A stretch of 50,757 nucleotides of DNA from an uncultured Barnesiella sp. (lineage in GTDB: Bacteria; Bacteroidota; Bacteroidia; Bacteroidales; Barnesiellaceae_A), in assembly GCA_944321085.1 (NCBI GenBank), contig CALUJY010000015.1:1-50757 (forward strand). The letters are read 5' to 3'. The notes under the pieces are model-generated. The model was given only the letters and a program-made list of their open reading frames with translations. It was not told the DNA's origin and ran no database searches. The stretch's first letter is position 1, and every line of letters starts with the position of its first letter. Position numbers and translations under genes: made by a program. Of the stretch, positions 34,871 through 44,235 are shown one piece after another.

Positions 34871-34985
34871 TCATACGGCCATCGGTCACGCCTCCACATA
34901 CCCTCTCAATCCTGAATATATAACCATCGACGCGCCACACCGCTCACCTTCTCAACTGAATATATGGCCATCGACGCGCCACCAC
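34871..34985. repeat. Three degenerate direct repeats of about 44-45 bases
   Basis: The words CCATC at 34879, 34924 and 34968 head related units. The last two share CTGAATATAT, CCATCGACGCGCCAC; the first is more diverged (GGCCATCGGTCACGCC). Periods are 45 and 44. There is no coding function and no CRISPR-like spacing. Confidence 0.6.
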
Positions 34986-35010
34986 TCAACGGGAAAATAC
35001 ATATATAGAT

Positions 35011-35050
35011 AAATAAAAGAGGCTGTGAACGTTTTCCGTCACAGCCTCGC
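35011..35050 (-). terminator. Rho-independent terminator of rpsA
   Basis: Arms GAGGCTGTGA (35019-35028) and TCACAGCCTC (35039-35048) are perfect. In the minus direction the stem is followed by TTTTATTT. Confidence 0.88.
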
Positions 35051-35071
35051 GATTATTGCGGAATAGAATAA

Positions 35072-36871
35072 TTATTCTTCTCCTTTTTCCAATTTCTCTT
35101 TCAAAGCAGCAAGAGCGTCTATATCACCCAGAGTAGTCTTCTCTACCGCAGGTATTGCCGATGCTTCCTCGGCAGCTTTCGACTTCTTGGCAGCACGTTG
35201 CTTAGCAGCATTCTCTTTGCGAGTTTCAGCCTTAGCCTCATCCTCATAGATACGGCTGTGCGACAAGATGATACGTTTTGCCTCTTTATTGAACTCTATT
35301 ACTTTGAAATCGAGAGTCTCACCTACTTGGGCTTGCGAACCGTCTTGTTTTACAAGATGCTTCGGAGTTGCAAAGCCTTCTACGCCGTAAGGATTCAACG
35401 AAATAACGGCACCGCGGTCGTGCATCTCATCGATAGTACCCTCATGGATAGAATCTACTTTGAAAATCTCTTCCAACTTATCCCAAGGGTTGTCTTCGAG
35501 TTGCTTGTGGCCCAAGCTGAGACGACGGTTTTCTTTGTCTATTTCCAAAACTTGTACCTCAATCGTTGCACCTATTTGGGTAAATTCCGACGGGTGTTTG
35601 ATTTTCTTCGTCCACGAAAGGTCAGATATGTGGATGAGGCCATCTACGCCCTCTTCAATCTCAACGAATACACCGAAGTTCGTAAAGTTGCGGACTTTGG
35701 CAGTATGGCGCGAACCGACAGCATATTTCGTTTCGATGTTTTGCCAAGGATCCTCTTTGAGTTGCTTGATACCGAGCGACATTTTACGTTCTGCACGGTC
35801 GAGAGTCAAAATCACAGCCTCTACCTCATCGCCGACTTTCATAAAGTCTTGTGCGCTGCGCAAGTGTTGCGACCACGACATCTCCGATACGTGTATCAAA
35901 CCTTCGACACCGGGGAGTATCTCTATAAATGCACCGTAATCGGCCATAACGACAACTTTGCCTTTTACTTTGTCGCCGACATTCAAATCAGCGGGCAGAG
36001 CATCCCAAGGATGAGGTTGCAACTGTTTCAAGCCGAGGGCGATGCGTTTCTTTTCTTCATCATAGTCGAGAACTACGACGTTTATCTTTTGGTCGAGCGT
36101 AACAACCTCTTCGGGATGATTTACACGACCCCATGACAAATCGGTAATATGGATGAGACCGTCTATACCACCCAAGTCTACGAATACACCATAAGATGTG
36201 ATGTTCTTTACCGTACCGGCCAATACAGAACCCTTTTGCAAGCTCGAAATAATCTCTTTCTTCTGTTGCTCTATCTCGGCCTCTATCAATGCTTTGTGAG
36301 ACACAACGACATTGCGGTATTCTTGATTGATTTTCACAACCTTAAATTCCATCGTCTTGCCTACCAATATATCATAGTCGCGGATAGGTTTCACGTCGAT
36401 TTGCGAACCGGGTAAGAAAGCCTCCGTACCACCGAATACATCTACAATCATACCGCCTTTGGTACGACATTTGATATAACCGGTGATTACTTCATCATTA
36501 GCAAATGCTTGGTTTACACGTTCCCACGAATGAGCAGCACGTGCTTTTTTGTGCGACAGCACAAGCTGTCCTTTGTTGTTTTCTTGCGACTCAACGTATA
36601 CTTCTACTTTGTCGCCCACTTTCAAATCGGGATTGTAGCGGAACTCGCTGATAGGAATAATACCGTCCGATTTGTAACCGATGTTTACCACCGCCTCGCG
36701 TTTGTTCATAGAGATGATGGTACCCTCTTGCACTTCTTTGTCTTTTACAGTGTTGAGGGTTTGGCTGTAAGCTGCCTCCAAGTCTTCACGGCTTTTTTCG
36801 CCTGCAACCTCGCCTTTTTCAAAGGCATCCCAGTCGAAGTTCTCTACCGGGCTTTGCATTTCTTCACTCAT
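35072..36871 (-). CDS. rpsA: 30S ribosomal protein S1
   Basis: A 599-residue protein with six S1 OB-fold repeats, for example IISMNKREAVVNIGYKSDGI, GTVKNITSYGVFVDLGGIDG, VRNFTNFGVFVEIEEGVDGL and IDEMHDRGAVISLNPYGVEG, the spaced repeats of ribosomal S1. A charged, Ala/Lys-rich tail (KAETRKENAAKQRAAKKSKA) ends the protein. It binds mRNA at the 30S subunit, which matters in Bacteroidetes, where Shine-Dalgarno use is rare. A strong promoter lies at 36938-36968. Confidence 0.95.
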   Translation of the reverse strand: MSEEMQSPVENFDWDAFEKGEVAGEKSREDLEAAYSQTLNTVKDKEVQEGTIISMNKREAVVNIGYKSDGIIPISEFRYNPDLKVGDKVEVYVESQENNKGQLVLSHKKARAAHSWERVNQAFANDEVITGYIKCRTKGGMIVDVFGGTEAFLPGSQIDVKPIRDYDILVGKTMEFKVVKINQEYRNVVVSHKALIEAEIEQQKKEIISSLQKGSVLAGTVKNITSYGVFVDLGGIDGLIHITDLSWGRVNHPEEVVTLDQKINVVVLDYDEEKKRIALGLKQLQPHPWDALPADLNVGDKVKGKVVVMADYGAFIEILPGVEGLIHVSEMSWSQHLRSAQDFMKVGDEVEAVILTLDRAERKMSLGIKQLKEDPWQNIETKYAVGSRHTAKVRNFTNFGVFVEIEEGVDGLIHISDLSWTKKIKHPSEFTQIGATIEVQVLEIDKENRRLSLGHKQLEDNPWDKLEEIFKVDSIHEGTIDEMHDRGAVISLNPYGVEGFATPKHLVKQDGSQAQVGETLDFKVIEFNKEAKRIILSHSRIYEDEAKAETRKENAAKQRAAKKSKAAEEASAIPAVEKTTLGDIDALAALKEKLEKGEE

Positions 36872-36937
36872 GTTTTTAATTAATAATTAGGATTTTGTGA
36901 TTAATAAGTTAGACATTATGCGGTCTTAAAATCGCGG

Positions 36938-36968
36938 CAAAGTTACACATTTTTTATTTCTACGCAAA
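36938..36968 (-). promoter_or_regulatory. Strong promoter of rpsA
   Basis: Minus-strand -33 TTTG (36968-36965) and -7 TAACTTTG (36945-36938) are exactly 19 bases apart, the best consensus match in the window. The leader is about 60 bases. Confidence 0.8.
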
Positions 36969-37183
36969 AAATATCCTCTATTTCATTCAAAAACCTTGTT
37001 TTCAGCCTTATAACTACGACAAACGGGGCTCTACGCCTCATTCTTCCACACAAAATATCTTAGCGCTATACTTCACCGGCATTATGGCTTTTAACAAAAC
37101 CGAGAAAAGGAAACAGTTATGTTTTATTGATAAATATTCGTATTTATTATGATACAAACAAGCTGATATTTCATTGCTGTATA

Positions 37184-37191
37184 TACCTTTG
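37184..37191 (+). promoter_or_regulatory. -7 box for the outer-membrane barrel gene
   Basis: TACCTTTG matches the consensus and lies about 80 bases before the ATG at 37273. Confidence 0.6.
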
Positions 37192-37272
37192 CATAAACAA
37201 CCAACTAAGCCGCAAGGCTGGTCGTTGTTTCAAAAAACACTTTTTCTATTACTCACACTAAATTATTACAAC

Positions 37273-37962
37273 ATGAGAAAATGGATTCTTCCGGCTATCG
37301 TCGTAACGCTTATGACAAACGCCGCATGGGCACAGGAAAACACAACCGCATCTAAAGGTGACTTCGGCACTGAAATTTCATTCAACCCCTTCGACCAGAA
37401 TGGCAACACATTCAGCCTCGATGCTCTGAAACTCCGCTACTTCATCACCGACCACGATGCCGTTAGGCTCTCTTTGGGTTTCGGCATCACCAAAGAGACA
37501 GTCAAAGATGAGGATACACCGGATGATTATGTAAACACTATTTCGGGCGATTTCAGTATCGACTTAGGCTACGAACGCCACTTCAAAGTAGCCAAACGTC
37601 TCTCACTTTATGCCGGCGGCGAAGTTGGATTTCTCTCTCATTATGCGTCGGGTAAAGGCAAAACGACCATTGCAGGTACTACCACCACTATCGACTTCAA
37701 GAACATTACCACTGTCAATGGCGACCGCGCATACGCAGCCTTCACAGCCGGTATCTTCACAGGTCTTGACTTCTATGTTTACAAAGGTCTTTACTTAGGC
37801 GCCGAGCTTGGGCTCTACATGCAAACGGGCAAAACTCTCAAAGCTGAGGCTAAAACCACGGTTGGCGATATTACCAACATAACAAAATACAATAACACTA
37901 CCACTACCACATCATGCCAATTCGGCGTTACCCCCACAATCCGTCTGGGATGGACTTTTTAG
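37273..37962 (+). CDS. Small outer-membrane beta-barrel protein
   Basis: A 229-residue protein from the ATG at 37273, chosen because MRKWILPAIVVTLMTNAAWAQ is a good signal peptide. The mature chain alternates hydrophobic and polar residues in amphipathic strands (LSLYAGGEVGFLSHYASGKG, YLGAELGLYMQTG) and ends in GWTF with a terminal Phe. It resembles OmpX/OmpA-type 8-strand barrels. No specific role can be read. Monocistronic; the terminator is at 38010-38043. Confidence 0.83.
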   Translation: MRKWILPAIVVTLMTNAAWAQENTTASKGDFGTEISFNPFDQNGNTFSLDALKLRYFITDHDAVRLSLGFGITKETVKDEDTPDDYVNTISGDFSIDLGYERHFKVAKRLSLYAGGEVGFLSHYASGKGKTTIAGTTTTIDFKNITTVNGDRAYAAFTAGIFTGLDFYVYKGLYLGAELGLYMQTGKTLKAEAKTTVGDITNITKYNNTTTTTSCQFGVTPTIRLGWTF

Positions 37963-38009
37963 CCTGACTATGTAACAAATATCACAATAACTTAGCTACT
38001 TTCAAAAAC

Positions 38010-38043
38010 AAATAGGGCGCGCGAATTTTCGCGCGCCCTATTT
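38010..38043. terminator. Bidirectional terminator between convergent genes
   Basis: Perfect 16-base arms AAATAGGGCGCGCGAA (38010-38025) and TTCGCGCGCCCTATTT (38028-38043), very GC-rich with T/A flanks. Confidence 0.85.
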
Positions 38044-38070
38044 CTATATTATCCAATTCTTACAATCGGA

Positions 38071-41000
38071 TTATCGACGTATCTTCATCACTTCGTTGCC
38101 GCAACGTACGATGTAAATACCACGTACAAGGTTGTTCAAGTCGATGCTTTGTTCACCGCTCTTTACAAGTACACCTTGCAGGTTATATACCATGATTGTA
38201 CCATCGGCCGACACTTCGCGACCGTTGTAGCGAATCATGTTTTCGTTCATAAGCGGGCTTACGGCATCGGTACCGGCATTTACTTCGAGAAGTATCTTCA
38301 CTGCACAATTATAGTCAACGGTAAATGTAAATCCACCTTGTATATTCAAGCCATCGAACACAACTTCTGTAAAGGTAGCAGCCTTGCGGTCGGTCAACTG
38401 ATAAGAACAGCTTTGGCCGTTGAACTCAACGATATGGCCTTTCGGGTCGTTGTTTTGGGTACAACCGATAAAGGTTACTTTCGATACATATAATCCACCG
38501 GGAACAGTTACTGCATGTTGACCGTCTTCTATGGGTATCAACTTAGCAGCAGACGTTTCACTATTATAACTGTAAACCGAAGCACTGGTTGCACCATCGA
38601 GCGTATAACCGACGGGGAACGTACCGGCCTCAATTGTCACAGAACTTGCAGACAATTCTGTAAATGAAGCGTTTACAGTCAAATTACCGGTAAGTATCGT
38701 ACCTTCGGGAACATCCCAGCCGGTAAATACATAACCATCTTTCACAGGTTTCTCTTCGGGATATACAACAACGCTTTGGTTCTCCATGGTAGCAAAGACT
38801 ACATCATCGACCATAAATGTCACTGTATAAGTGGGAGCCTCTTTCCATGTTGCATTTACAGTAAGGTCGCTTTCGAGCTTCGTGCCTTCGGGAACATCCC
38901 AACCGGTAAAGATATATCCTGCTTTTACGGGATTCTCTTCGGGATAGTTAACCGTTGTTTGACCTTCCATCTCGACGTAAACCTCATTATCTACCATGAA
39001 GGTTACCGTATAAGTGGGTATCGAAGAGTCTGTTACCGTCAGTACATACTGTGCCGATGCAGCTTGATATGTATCTGTCGCAGTTACTGTGGCTCTGATA
39101 GTAGTCTGACCTACACCGACAAGCGTGATATTGCCTTCGCTGTCAACAGTAGCGACATGCTGATTAGAACTGCTATAAGTTACAGTACCGTCAGAATTGT
39201 TTTGGAGCGTCGGGTAGGTATTGGTAGCTCCGGGAGCCATATCGGCTGATGCCGTCGAAGCACTAAATGCGAAAGTCGGTTTCTCCAATTCGCTGGCATC
39301 TTCACTGACGGTAATAGTGTAATAATTGAGACCGCCCGAGCCTTTTACAACGATAGAAGTCTTGCCGGCCGGTACCGTGTAAGTAGCCTCAACCTTCGAC
39401 GTACTTTCCGAAGAAGCTATCGGTTCGCCTTCTACTATAAGATTGCGCGTACCGTTGCTATTGCCGGTATTAGCAAATACGAATGTCAGTTTTTGTCCGC
39501 TGCTTACAGGAACATTCATCGTGAAGGAGCCTTGCAGATATTGACCTTTGCTTGTATCCCAACTGATGCGGACACTGCCTTGGAACGTTATACCTTCGGT
39601 CTCGGCAAAGCCTAAATCCGTAGCCTCGCTGAACGAAGCATCATAGCGGTTGGTACCATCGCCAGCATTCACCCATACACTGCTGTTGTCCGTTACGGCT
39701 GCCTGCGTCTCGCTGCTCCATGAGGTGAAGTCCCATTTTTTGGCAACTACCTCGCCGCCACCTGTCGTACCGCCTTCGCTGTTCTTACCATCGGTAAATG
39801 CGGGATATACATACAAATCGGAGCTGAGACGTTGACCTTGTGCAGCAGACCATCCCACAAATGTGTAACCCTCTTTGGTAGGGGTGTTCTTGGGATATAC
39901 AAGTTTCGTTTGATCTGTCTGAGTATCAAATACAATTGTGCCTTCTACATCGGCATAATATGTTACCGTATATGAAGCCGGAGCCGAAGTCGTTTGCGTG
40001 AATGCGGCTATCTCAACAAGAGTAGTCTCATAAGAGCGGATAGCACTCATCAGGTCGCTGTTCACATCGTAATCGGCATCATCTATACTGTTATCAAAAC
40101 CACGCCACGTAAAGTCGCCACCTTGCATACGGCCGGCACTGGCTTTTACCTTTGCAGGCACGGCAAGGGTTGCATCGGGCGTATAAGTGTACATCAACGA
40201 CGAATTGGTATCGAAGTTGTTATAAGTAGTACCACCGGCCAATGTTTCATAGGAAGATGGCACTTGCTCGTTTCGCGACGAGGCTTGATAAGCATCGAAG
40301 CTGGTAGCATCGACCTTTGTTGCGCCGGAACCTTCTACCGAATTGGCTGTTATGTAACTGAAATTGCTACTGCACTCTACAAAAATGTTGCCATACGATT
40401 TTATCATACCGCCGCTCTCGCCCGAGAATGTACCGTCGCCCGAAGCATCGGTACCTTGTTTCGATGACATCATGGGGCGATTGGTGTTACGGAAATAGTT
40501 ATTTTCTACAAAAGCACTTGAACCTGTCGTAACGCCGACACCATACTTGGCAACTCCATCGTAATAGTTATTATATATGTGTACCGTCATAGTACGGATA
40601 CGCGGGTGACGCGAATCGGAGTGGTCGAACCAGTTGTGATGATATGACATATAGTTAGGACCGCTCTCCGATTTCATACCGCAAAGCGACATTTTACCCG
40701 AATCCCAGAAGTGAACATACGAGAAAGTACAGTATTGCGAGTCGTCTTTCACGTCTAACGAACCGTCACCTTTGGCTTGGTCTGATGCACTACCGGCCTT
40801 TCCATAAAATATATCACAGTGGTGTACCCACATCTTTACAGACTCTTTGATAGAGATTCCATCGTCGTTAAAAAGAGCAATACCGAGGTTACGCATCTCT
40901 ACGTTGTTGGCTTTCACAAAAACAAAGCCCCAGTCGCTCAACCAAGCATCGTCACCAATACCCTCAATGGTTACTTGCATAGGTATGGTGTTATTTTTAC

Positions 41001-41634
41001 CTTTCAACTGCATGGCATCGGCATCGCCATAGAGCTGACCGCTCGTTGTATTGATATTGCCTATGATACGAACTGCAAGAGGACGAGTCTCCAAACCTTT
41101 CTCGTAGGCTTTCAGGATTTCACCCAAACCGGTACATGTGGTTTCGGTTTTAGCATTGAGAACCGCCAGTTGCACATTATCAACGTTATCGTTATTGATA
41201 TACAACACGCGGGCATTGTCTTTGAGGGTACCATCATTATTATAGGCACCTACTGCAACACCGTCTTTATGCGCAAAACCGTCACGGTCGTAAGCCTGTA
41301 CACTTACGGTTTTGGTTTCGGTAGCACTGCCGGATATGACACTGCCGCTTTTCGTGGCTTCAATCTTAAACTGATAATTACCGGGCTTCAATCCGACGGC
41401 ATCGGCACGACCATACCAACCGTAGTTGCGAATCAAATCCTCATCGAGTTGTTTCCAATTGGTATCAGAAGCTCCTTTTACATAAACATTGTACATGTCG
41501 GCTCCTTGGTAAAGCTCCCACGTCACGTAGGCACTCTCGTACCATCCCACTACTTGCTTGACTGATACTTGCGCCCACGCAGCGCCAAAGCATGTAGCCA
41601 GCAACAAACAAATTGCAAAAATTCTGTTTTTCAT
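38071..41634 (-). CDS. Large modular secreted pectate lyase (PL1) with InlB-type repeats
   Basis: A 1187-residue protein. Signal peptide 1-21. Residues about 25-115 look like a fibronectin-III-type module. The PL1 beta-helix (about 120-500) has KMWVHHCDIFYGKAG, DGSLDVKDDSQYCTFSYVHF, YHHNWFDHSDSRHPRIRTM with the catalytic-region Arg, and FVENNYFRNTNRPMMSS. Three InlB/Listeria-Bacteroides-type B repeats follow (near 555-615, 890-950 and 950-1010, each with YTVT and GYxFxGW). A jelly-roll sits at about 630-790 and a Big2-like Ig module at about 800-885. The C-terminus (IMVYNLQGVLVKSG, VRGIYIVRCGNEVMKIRR) resembles a type IX sorting tail. It cleaves pectic polysaccharide at the cell surface; monocistronic. 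Confidence 0.87.
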   Translation of the reverse strand: MKNRIFAICLLLATCFGAAWAQVSVKQVVGWYESAYVTWELYQGADMYNVYVKGASDTNWKQLDEDLIRNYGWYGRADAVGLKPGNYQFKIEATKSGSVISGSATETKTVSVQAYDRDGFAHKDGVAVGAYNNDGTLKDNARVLYINNDNVDNVQLAVLNAKTETTCTGLGEILKAYEKGLETRPLAVRIIGNINTTSGQLYGDADAMQLKGKNNTIPMQVTIEGIGDDAWLSDWGFVFVKANNVEMRNLGIALFNDDGISIKESVKMWVHHCDIFYGKAGSASDQAKGDGSLDVKDDSQYCTFSYVHFWDSGKMSLCGMKSESGPNYMSYHHNWFDHSDSRHPRIRTMTVHIYNNYYDGVAKYGVGVTTGSSAFVENNYFRNTNRPMMSSKQGTDASGDGTFSGESGGMIKSYGNIFVECSSNFSYITANSVEGSGATKVDATSFDAYQASSRNEQVPSSYETLAGGTTYNNFDTNSSLMYTYTPDATLAVPAKVKASAGRMQGGDFTWRGFDNSIDDADYDVNSDLMSAIRSYETTLVEIAAFTQTTSAPASYTVTYYADVEGTIVFDTQTDQTKLVYPKNTPTKEGYTFVGWSAAQGQRLSSDLYVYPAFTDGKNSEGGTTGGGEVVAKKWDFTSWSSETQAAVTDNSSVWVNAGDGTNRYDASFSEATDLGFAETEGITFQGSVRISWDTSKGQYLQGSFTMNVPVSSGQKLTFVFANTGNSNGTRNLIVEGEPIASSESTSKVEATYTVPAGKTSIVVKGSGGLNYYTITVSEDASELEKPTFAFSASTASADMAPGATNTYPTLQNNSDGTVTYSSSNQHVATVDSEGNITLVGVGQTTIRATVTATDTYQAASAQYVLTVTDSSIPTYTVTFMVDNEVYVEMEGQTTVNYPEENPVKAGYIFTGWDVPEGTKLESDLTVNATWKEAPTYTVTFMVDDVVFATMENQSVVVYPEEKPVKDGYVFTGWDVPEGTILTGNLTVNASFTELSASSVTIEAGTFPVGYTLDGATSASVYSYNSETSAAKLIPIEDGQHAVTVPGGLYVSKVTFIGCTQNNDPKGHIVEFNGQSCSYQLTDRKAATFTEVVFDGLNIQGGFTFTVDYNCAVKILLEVNAGTDAVSPLMNENMIRYNGREVSADGTIMVYNLQGVLVKSGEQSIDLNNLVRGIYIVRCGNEVMKIRR

Positions 41635-41735
41635 GTCTCTCCTATTATATTAATTGTAATGAATTTCTATCGGTCCATCACATGTCTTTGGGTAAAACCT
41701 CATAACAGAGCATCCGTCAGGGCAAAGACAGCACA

Positions 41736-41743
41736 CAAAAGTA
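41736..41743 (-). promoter_or_regulatory. -7 box for the large pectate lyase gene
   Basis: Minus-strand TACTTTTG matches TAnnTTTG. The leader would be about 95 bases. Confidence 0.5.
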
Positions 41744-41809
41744 GCTTTTTTAATTTCTACGTGTATTATCCGAAAATTTATATACCAAAAAGTATATCGT
41801 TTTTACCAA

Positions 41810-41840
41810 AAAATACAAGCCTGTAACTCAAACAGGCTTG
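41810..41840 (-). terminator. Terminator of the PAP2-barrel gene
   Basis: Arms CAAGCCTGT (41816-41824) and ACAGGCTTG (41832-41840), followed in the minus direction by TATTTTTTGG. Confidence 0.8.
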
Positions 41841-41948
41841 GTATAGAGGGGTAGAACGATGGCCGGGACAATTATTATACCCATAAAATATCGCTACTAA
41901 TTGCGACATAGGAGCTTCTCGACGCTCCTTCTTGTCAGATTCATTACC

Positions 41949-43322
41949 TTAAAACAGCACCGATGTGGTTACGCCTATGGTTGCCGTATGAAGTATGACA
42001 GAGCGTTTGTCGCTATGTTCTATGCCATAGTAAGAATTAGGGGTTGAATAGGCTGTCATGGCATATCCGCCATAATCGCAAAAAGCCTTCACTCCGAAAT
42101 TTCGGCGGGCTACCACCGAGAGTGAAGCTCCTATTTCGTAGTACAACCCGGCTTTATCTACTTGCAGGGCATCGGGGACTATATTGACATCGGATATGAT
42201 ATTGCAACCTATCATGGCTTTGAGACCGGCTCTGAAACGGGCTCCTATGGGATATGAGCCATATCCGCCAACGGCTATGGAGGCCGCGTTTATCGAATAT
42301 GCCTGTTCTTCTGAAAAACTTTCAAGAGCCACCGGTATGCGGGCTACCGTAGCCTCACCGCCGATACCCCAATAACGATGTGCATACCACGCTCCCTCGA
42401 CACCCATACGACTTCCCATAGAGGGGAGAAGACGCAATCCATTTCCCAAATCTACGGCAGCCGTAGGTAAAACCATACCCATATAAAGTCCGGCATTAGA
42501 AGGTTTCTCGGGGACAGAAAAGTCGGGATGCGTCAGCTGATACAGACCTTTTTCTTTGAATATAAGGTCGGCAAAAAGATAGCCGAACTCCACCGACAAA
42601 ATGCCGATACCCGCTCCGGCAAGGACATCCGATATCCAATGACGGTTATTGAGTATCCTCGATACTCCTACGGTAGTAGCCACGACGTATCCGCCCACAC
42701 TTATCCACGGGCTCACGCAACCGAACTCTTTATCTAACATCGCAGCGGCCATAAACGCCGTAGCCGTATGCCCCGACGGGAAGGAGTTGGGCGTCGAACC
42801 ATCGGGTCGCATGGTTTGCATCGAATATTTCAAGCCATTTACCGTAATAGCCATGAGAGCTACCGAGAAAGCATCCGACACCAACATACGCCCCCACGAG
42901 CTGCGTCCTTTTACACCACACGCCTTTATGATAAGCATCGCAGCTGCCGGCGTATATTGCAGATAATCGTCGTATTTGTGGCGGAATGTAGGAACATAAG
43001 CATCGCGTAATTCCTTGAACTGCTCGGCTACATAGTATTGCGTAGCAAAGCCGCTCACCAACAGCGGTACGCCTACATAGGTCATCTGCACATATTTGTT
43101 TGCATAGAGACTACCGGCAGGGATATATGCTATCGTGTCGCCTATATTATAGGTAATAGTATCAATCGCAAAGGCAGGGACTTCCGCAACAATGGTTGTC
43201 GTATCACCCGTTTCATCGGCCGGAGAGGCAGCCGCTGCATACTGCGATGTCGAAGCTGCAAACAGCACGACGACAGTTGCCCATAGTAGAAAAGATAATT
43301 CGGAGAAAGCTCTTATTTGCAT
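41949..43322 (-). CDS. PAP2-family phosphatase fused to a C-terminal beta-barrel-like domain
   Basis: A 457-residue protein. The N-terminal signal or anchor helix ends near residue 32. Hydrophobic helices follow, with PAP2 motifs KYSMQTMRPDG, SFPSGHTATAFM (an intact PSGH) and GVSRILNNRHWISDVLAG, covering about 100-265. Residues about 275-457 change character to amphipathic beta strands (LYMGMVLPTAAVDLG, AGLYYEIGASLSVVARRNFG) and end in TSVLF with a terminal Phe, as in outer-membrane barrels. The enzyme part should remove phosphate from a lipid or polyprenyl substrate, possibly lipid A. Whether the whole sits in the outer membrane is unresolved. Confidence 0.85.
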   Translation of the reverse strand: MQIRAFSELSFLLWATVVVLFAASTSQYAAAASPADETGDTTTIVAEVPAFAIDTITYNIGDTIAYIPAGSLYANKYVQMTYVGVPLLVSGFATQYYVAEQFKELRDAYVPTFRHKYDDYLQYTPAAAMLIIKACGVKGRSSWGRMLVSDAFSVALMAITVNGLKYSMQTMRPDGSTPNSFPSGHTATAFMAAAMLDKEFGCVSPWISVGGYVVATTVGVSRILNNRHWISDVLAGAGIGILSVEFGYLFADLIFKEKGLYQLTHPDFSVPEKPSNAGLYMGMVLPTAAVDLGNGLRLLPSMGSRMGVEGAWYAHRYWGIGGEATVARIPVALESFSEEQAYSINAASIAVGGYGSYPIGARFRAGLKAMIGCNIISDVNIVPDALQVDKAGLYYEIGASLSVVARRNFGVKAFCDYGGYAMTAYSTPNSYYGIEHSDKRSVILHTATIGVTTSVLF

Positions 43323-43427
43323 AATTCTAAAAAGTTAAAAGGGCTTACGATAATGCACGCCGCGCCCCCACACATTGCAAAGATAGACAAAATAGGCATT
43401 ATAAACAGCATAGCATACCATATACAA

Positions 43428-43461
43428 CGAAAGGATTGCCGCAACACCGACAATCCTTTCG
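43428..43461 (-). terminator. Hairpin after the porin-like gene
   Basis: Perfect 11-base arms CGAAAGGATTG (43428-43438) and CAATCCTTTCG (43451-43461), 12-base loop, just past the stop at 43491. The minus-strand tail is only weakly T-rich. Confidence 0.6.
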
Positions 43462-43490
43462 ATAATATGACCCTATTTATCTTATCCCGA

Positions 43491-44165
43491 TTAGAACATA
43501 TAACCGAGCGTAATAGTCCATGCACCAGTTTTAGCCTTGCTGAAATTCACCACATCGCCAAAACCTATTTCAGATGCAGTACCGAGTCCCCATCCGTATT
43601 GTACGGCAAGGTCGACATGCTTGATGATTTCAACACCGATACCCAAGTTGATGGCTACGTCGAAACCTTTATTCTTGATAATATTACCGGCATTTTGTAC
43701 CGTCTCACCCAAACCTTTGATAGACTCGCCCACTTTGAAAGCGAAACTCGGACCGGCATAAATAAACGGTATAACAATGTCTTCTACAACAGGAATTTGC
43801 AATTTATACTTTAAGTTGATAGGTACCTCTATATAATGAATGGTATTGGTCACTGCTTCTTTTGTTCCAAAAAGCGACTCGAAAGCATCGCCCATTACAT
43901 TATCACCTATTTCATATTTGGTTCCTTTGGCAGTATACATCACGCTGGCATCTACTCCGAAACCTGCAATGAAAATCCACTCTGCGGTTAAACCACCTGT
44001 GAAATTGGCCAACGACGTACCCTTAAAATCCAAACTCTTGGCATTGTCCCAGCTCAAATTGGAAAAGTTTGCACCCAATTTGGCCCCGAAACGCAATTGA
44101 GCGTTGGCTGCCGGTGCAGCTGCTAGAGCCACAGCGGCCAATACGATACAAATTAGTTTTTTCAT
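43491..44165 (-). CDS. Porin-family outer-membrane beta-barrel protein
   Basis: A 224-residue protein. Signal peptide MKKLICIVLAAVALAAAPAANA. The mature chain begins QLRFGAKLGANFSNLSWDNA, typical of the Bacteroidetes outer-membrane beta-barrel family (PF13568-like), and ends TITLGYMF. Amphipathic strands alternate with loops throughout. Function is unknown; such proteins are common surface barrels of about 200 residues. Its promoter region carries a perfect 16-bp palindrome at 44220-44235, which may be an operator. Confidence 0.83.
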   Translation of the reverse strand: MKKLICIVLAAVALAAAPAANAQLRFGAKLGANFSNLSWDNAKSLDFKGTSLANFTGGLTAEWIFIAGFGVDASVMYTAKGTKYEIGDNVMGDAFESLFGTKEAVTNTIHYIEVPINLKYKLQIPVVEDIVIPFIYAGPSFAFKVGESIKGLGETVQNAGNIIKNKGFDVAINLGIGVEIIKHVDLAVQYGWGLGTASEIGFGDVVNFSKAKTGAWTITLGYMF

Positions 44166-44219
44166 AAGTTTCTCTTTTTTAATATGTTCTAAGTTATTGA
44201 TATTTCAGTCATGCAAATA

Positions 44220-44235
44220 CCGGCAATATTGCCGG
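44220..44235. promoter_or_regulatory. 16-bp perfect palindrome in the porin-like gene promoter
   Basis: CCGGCAATATTGCCGG is its own reverse complement. On the minus strand it lies between a TTTG (-33-like) and TATTTG (-7-like), 19 bases apart, an ideal operator position. Confidence 0.55.

Larger units (their letters stand above)
34740..35071. other. Intergenic region between tRNA-Pro and rpsA
   Basis: Holds the tRNA promoter, the three-copy repeat (34871-34985) and the rpsA terminator (35019-35048). No plausible gene is seen. Confidence 0.7.
36872..37272. other. Divergent intergenic region between rpsA and the barrel protein gene
   Basis: Contains the rpsA promoter on the minus strand and a -7 box on the plus strand (37184-37191). 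The rest is AT-rich with no gene or clear structure. Confidence 0.65.
41635..41948. other. Intergenic region between the PAP2-barrel and pectate lyase genes
   Basis: Holds the pectate lyase -7 box and the PAP2-barrel terminator hairpin; otherwise AT-rich with no gene. Confidence 0.65.

Noticed and set aside
34871..34985. CRISPR array
   Set aside because: Only three degenerate copies, no constant repeat-spacer pattern and no cas genes nearby.
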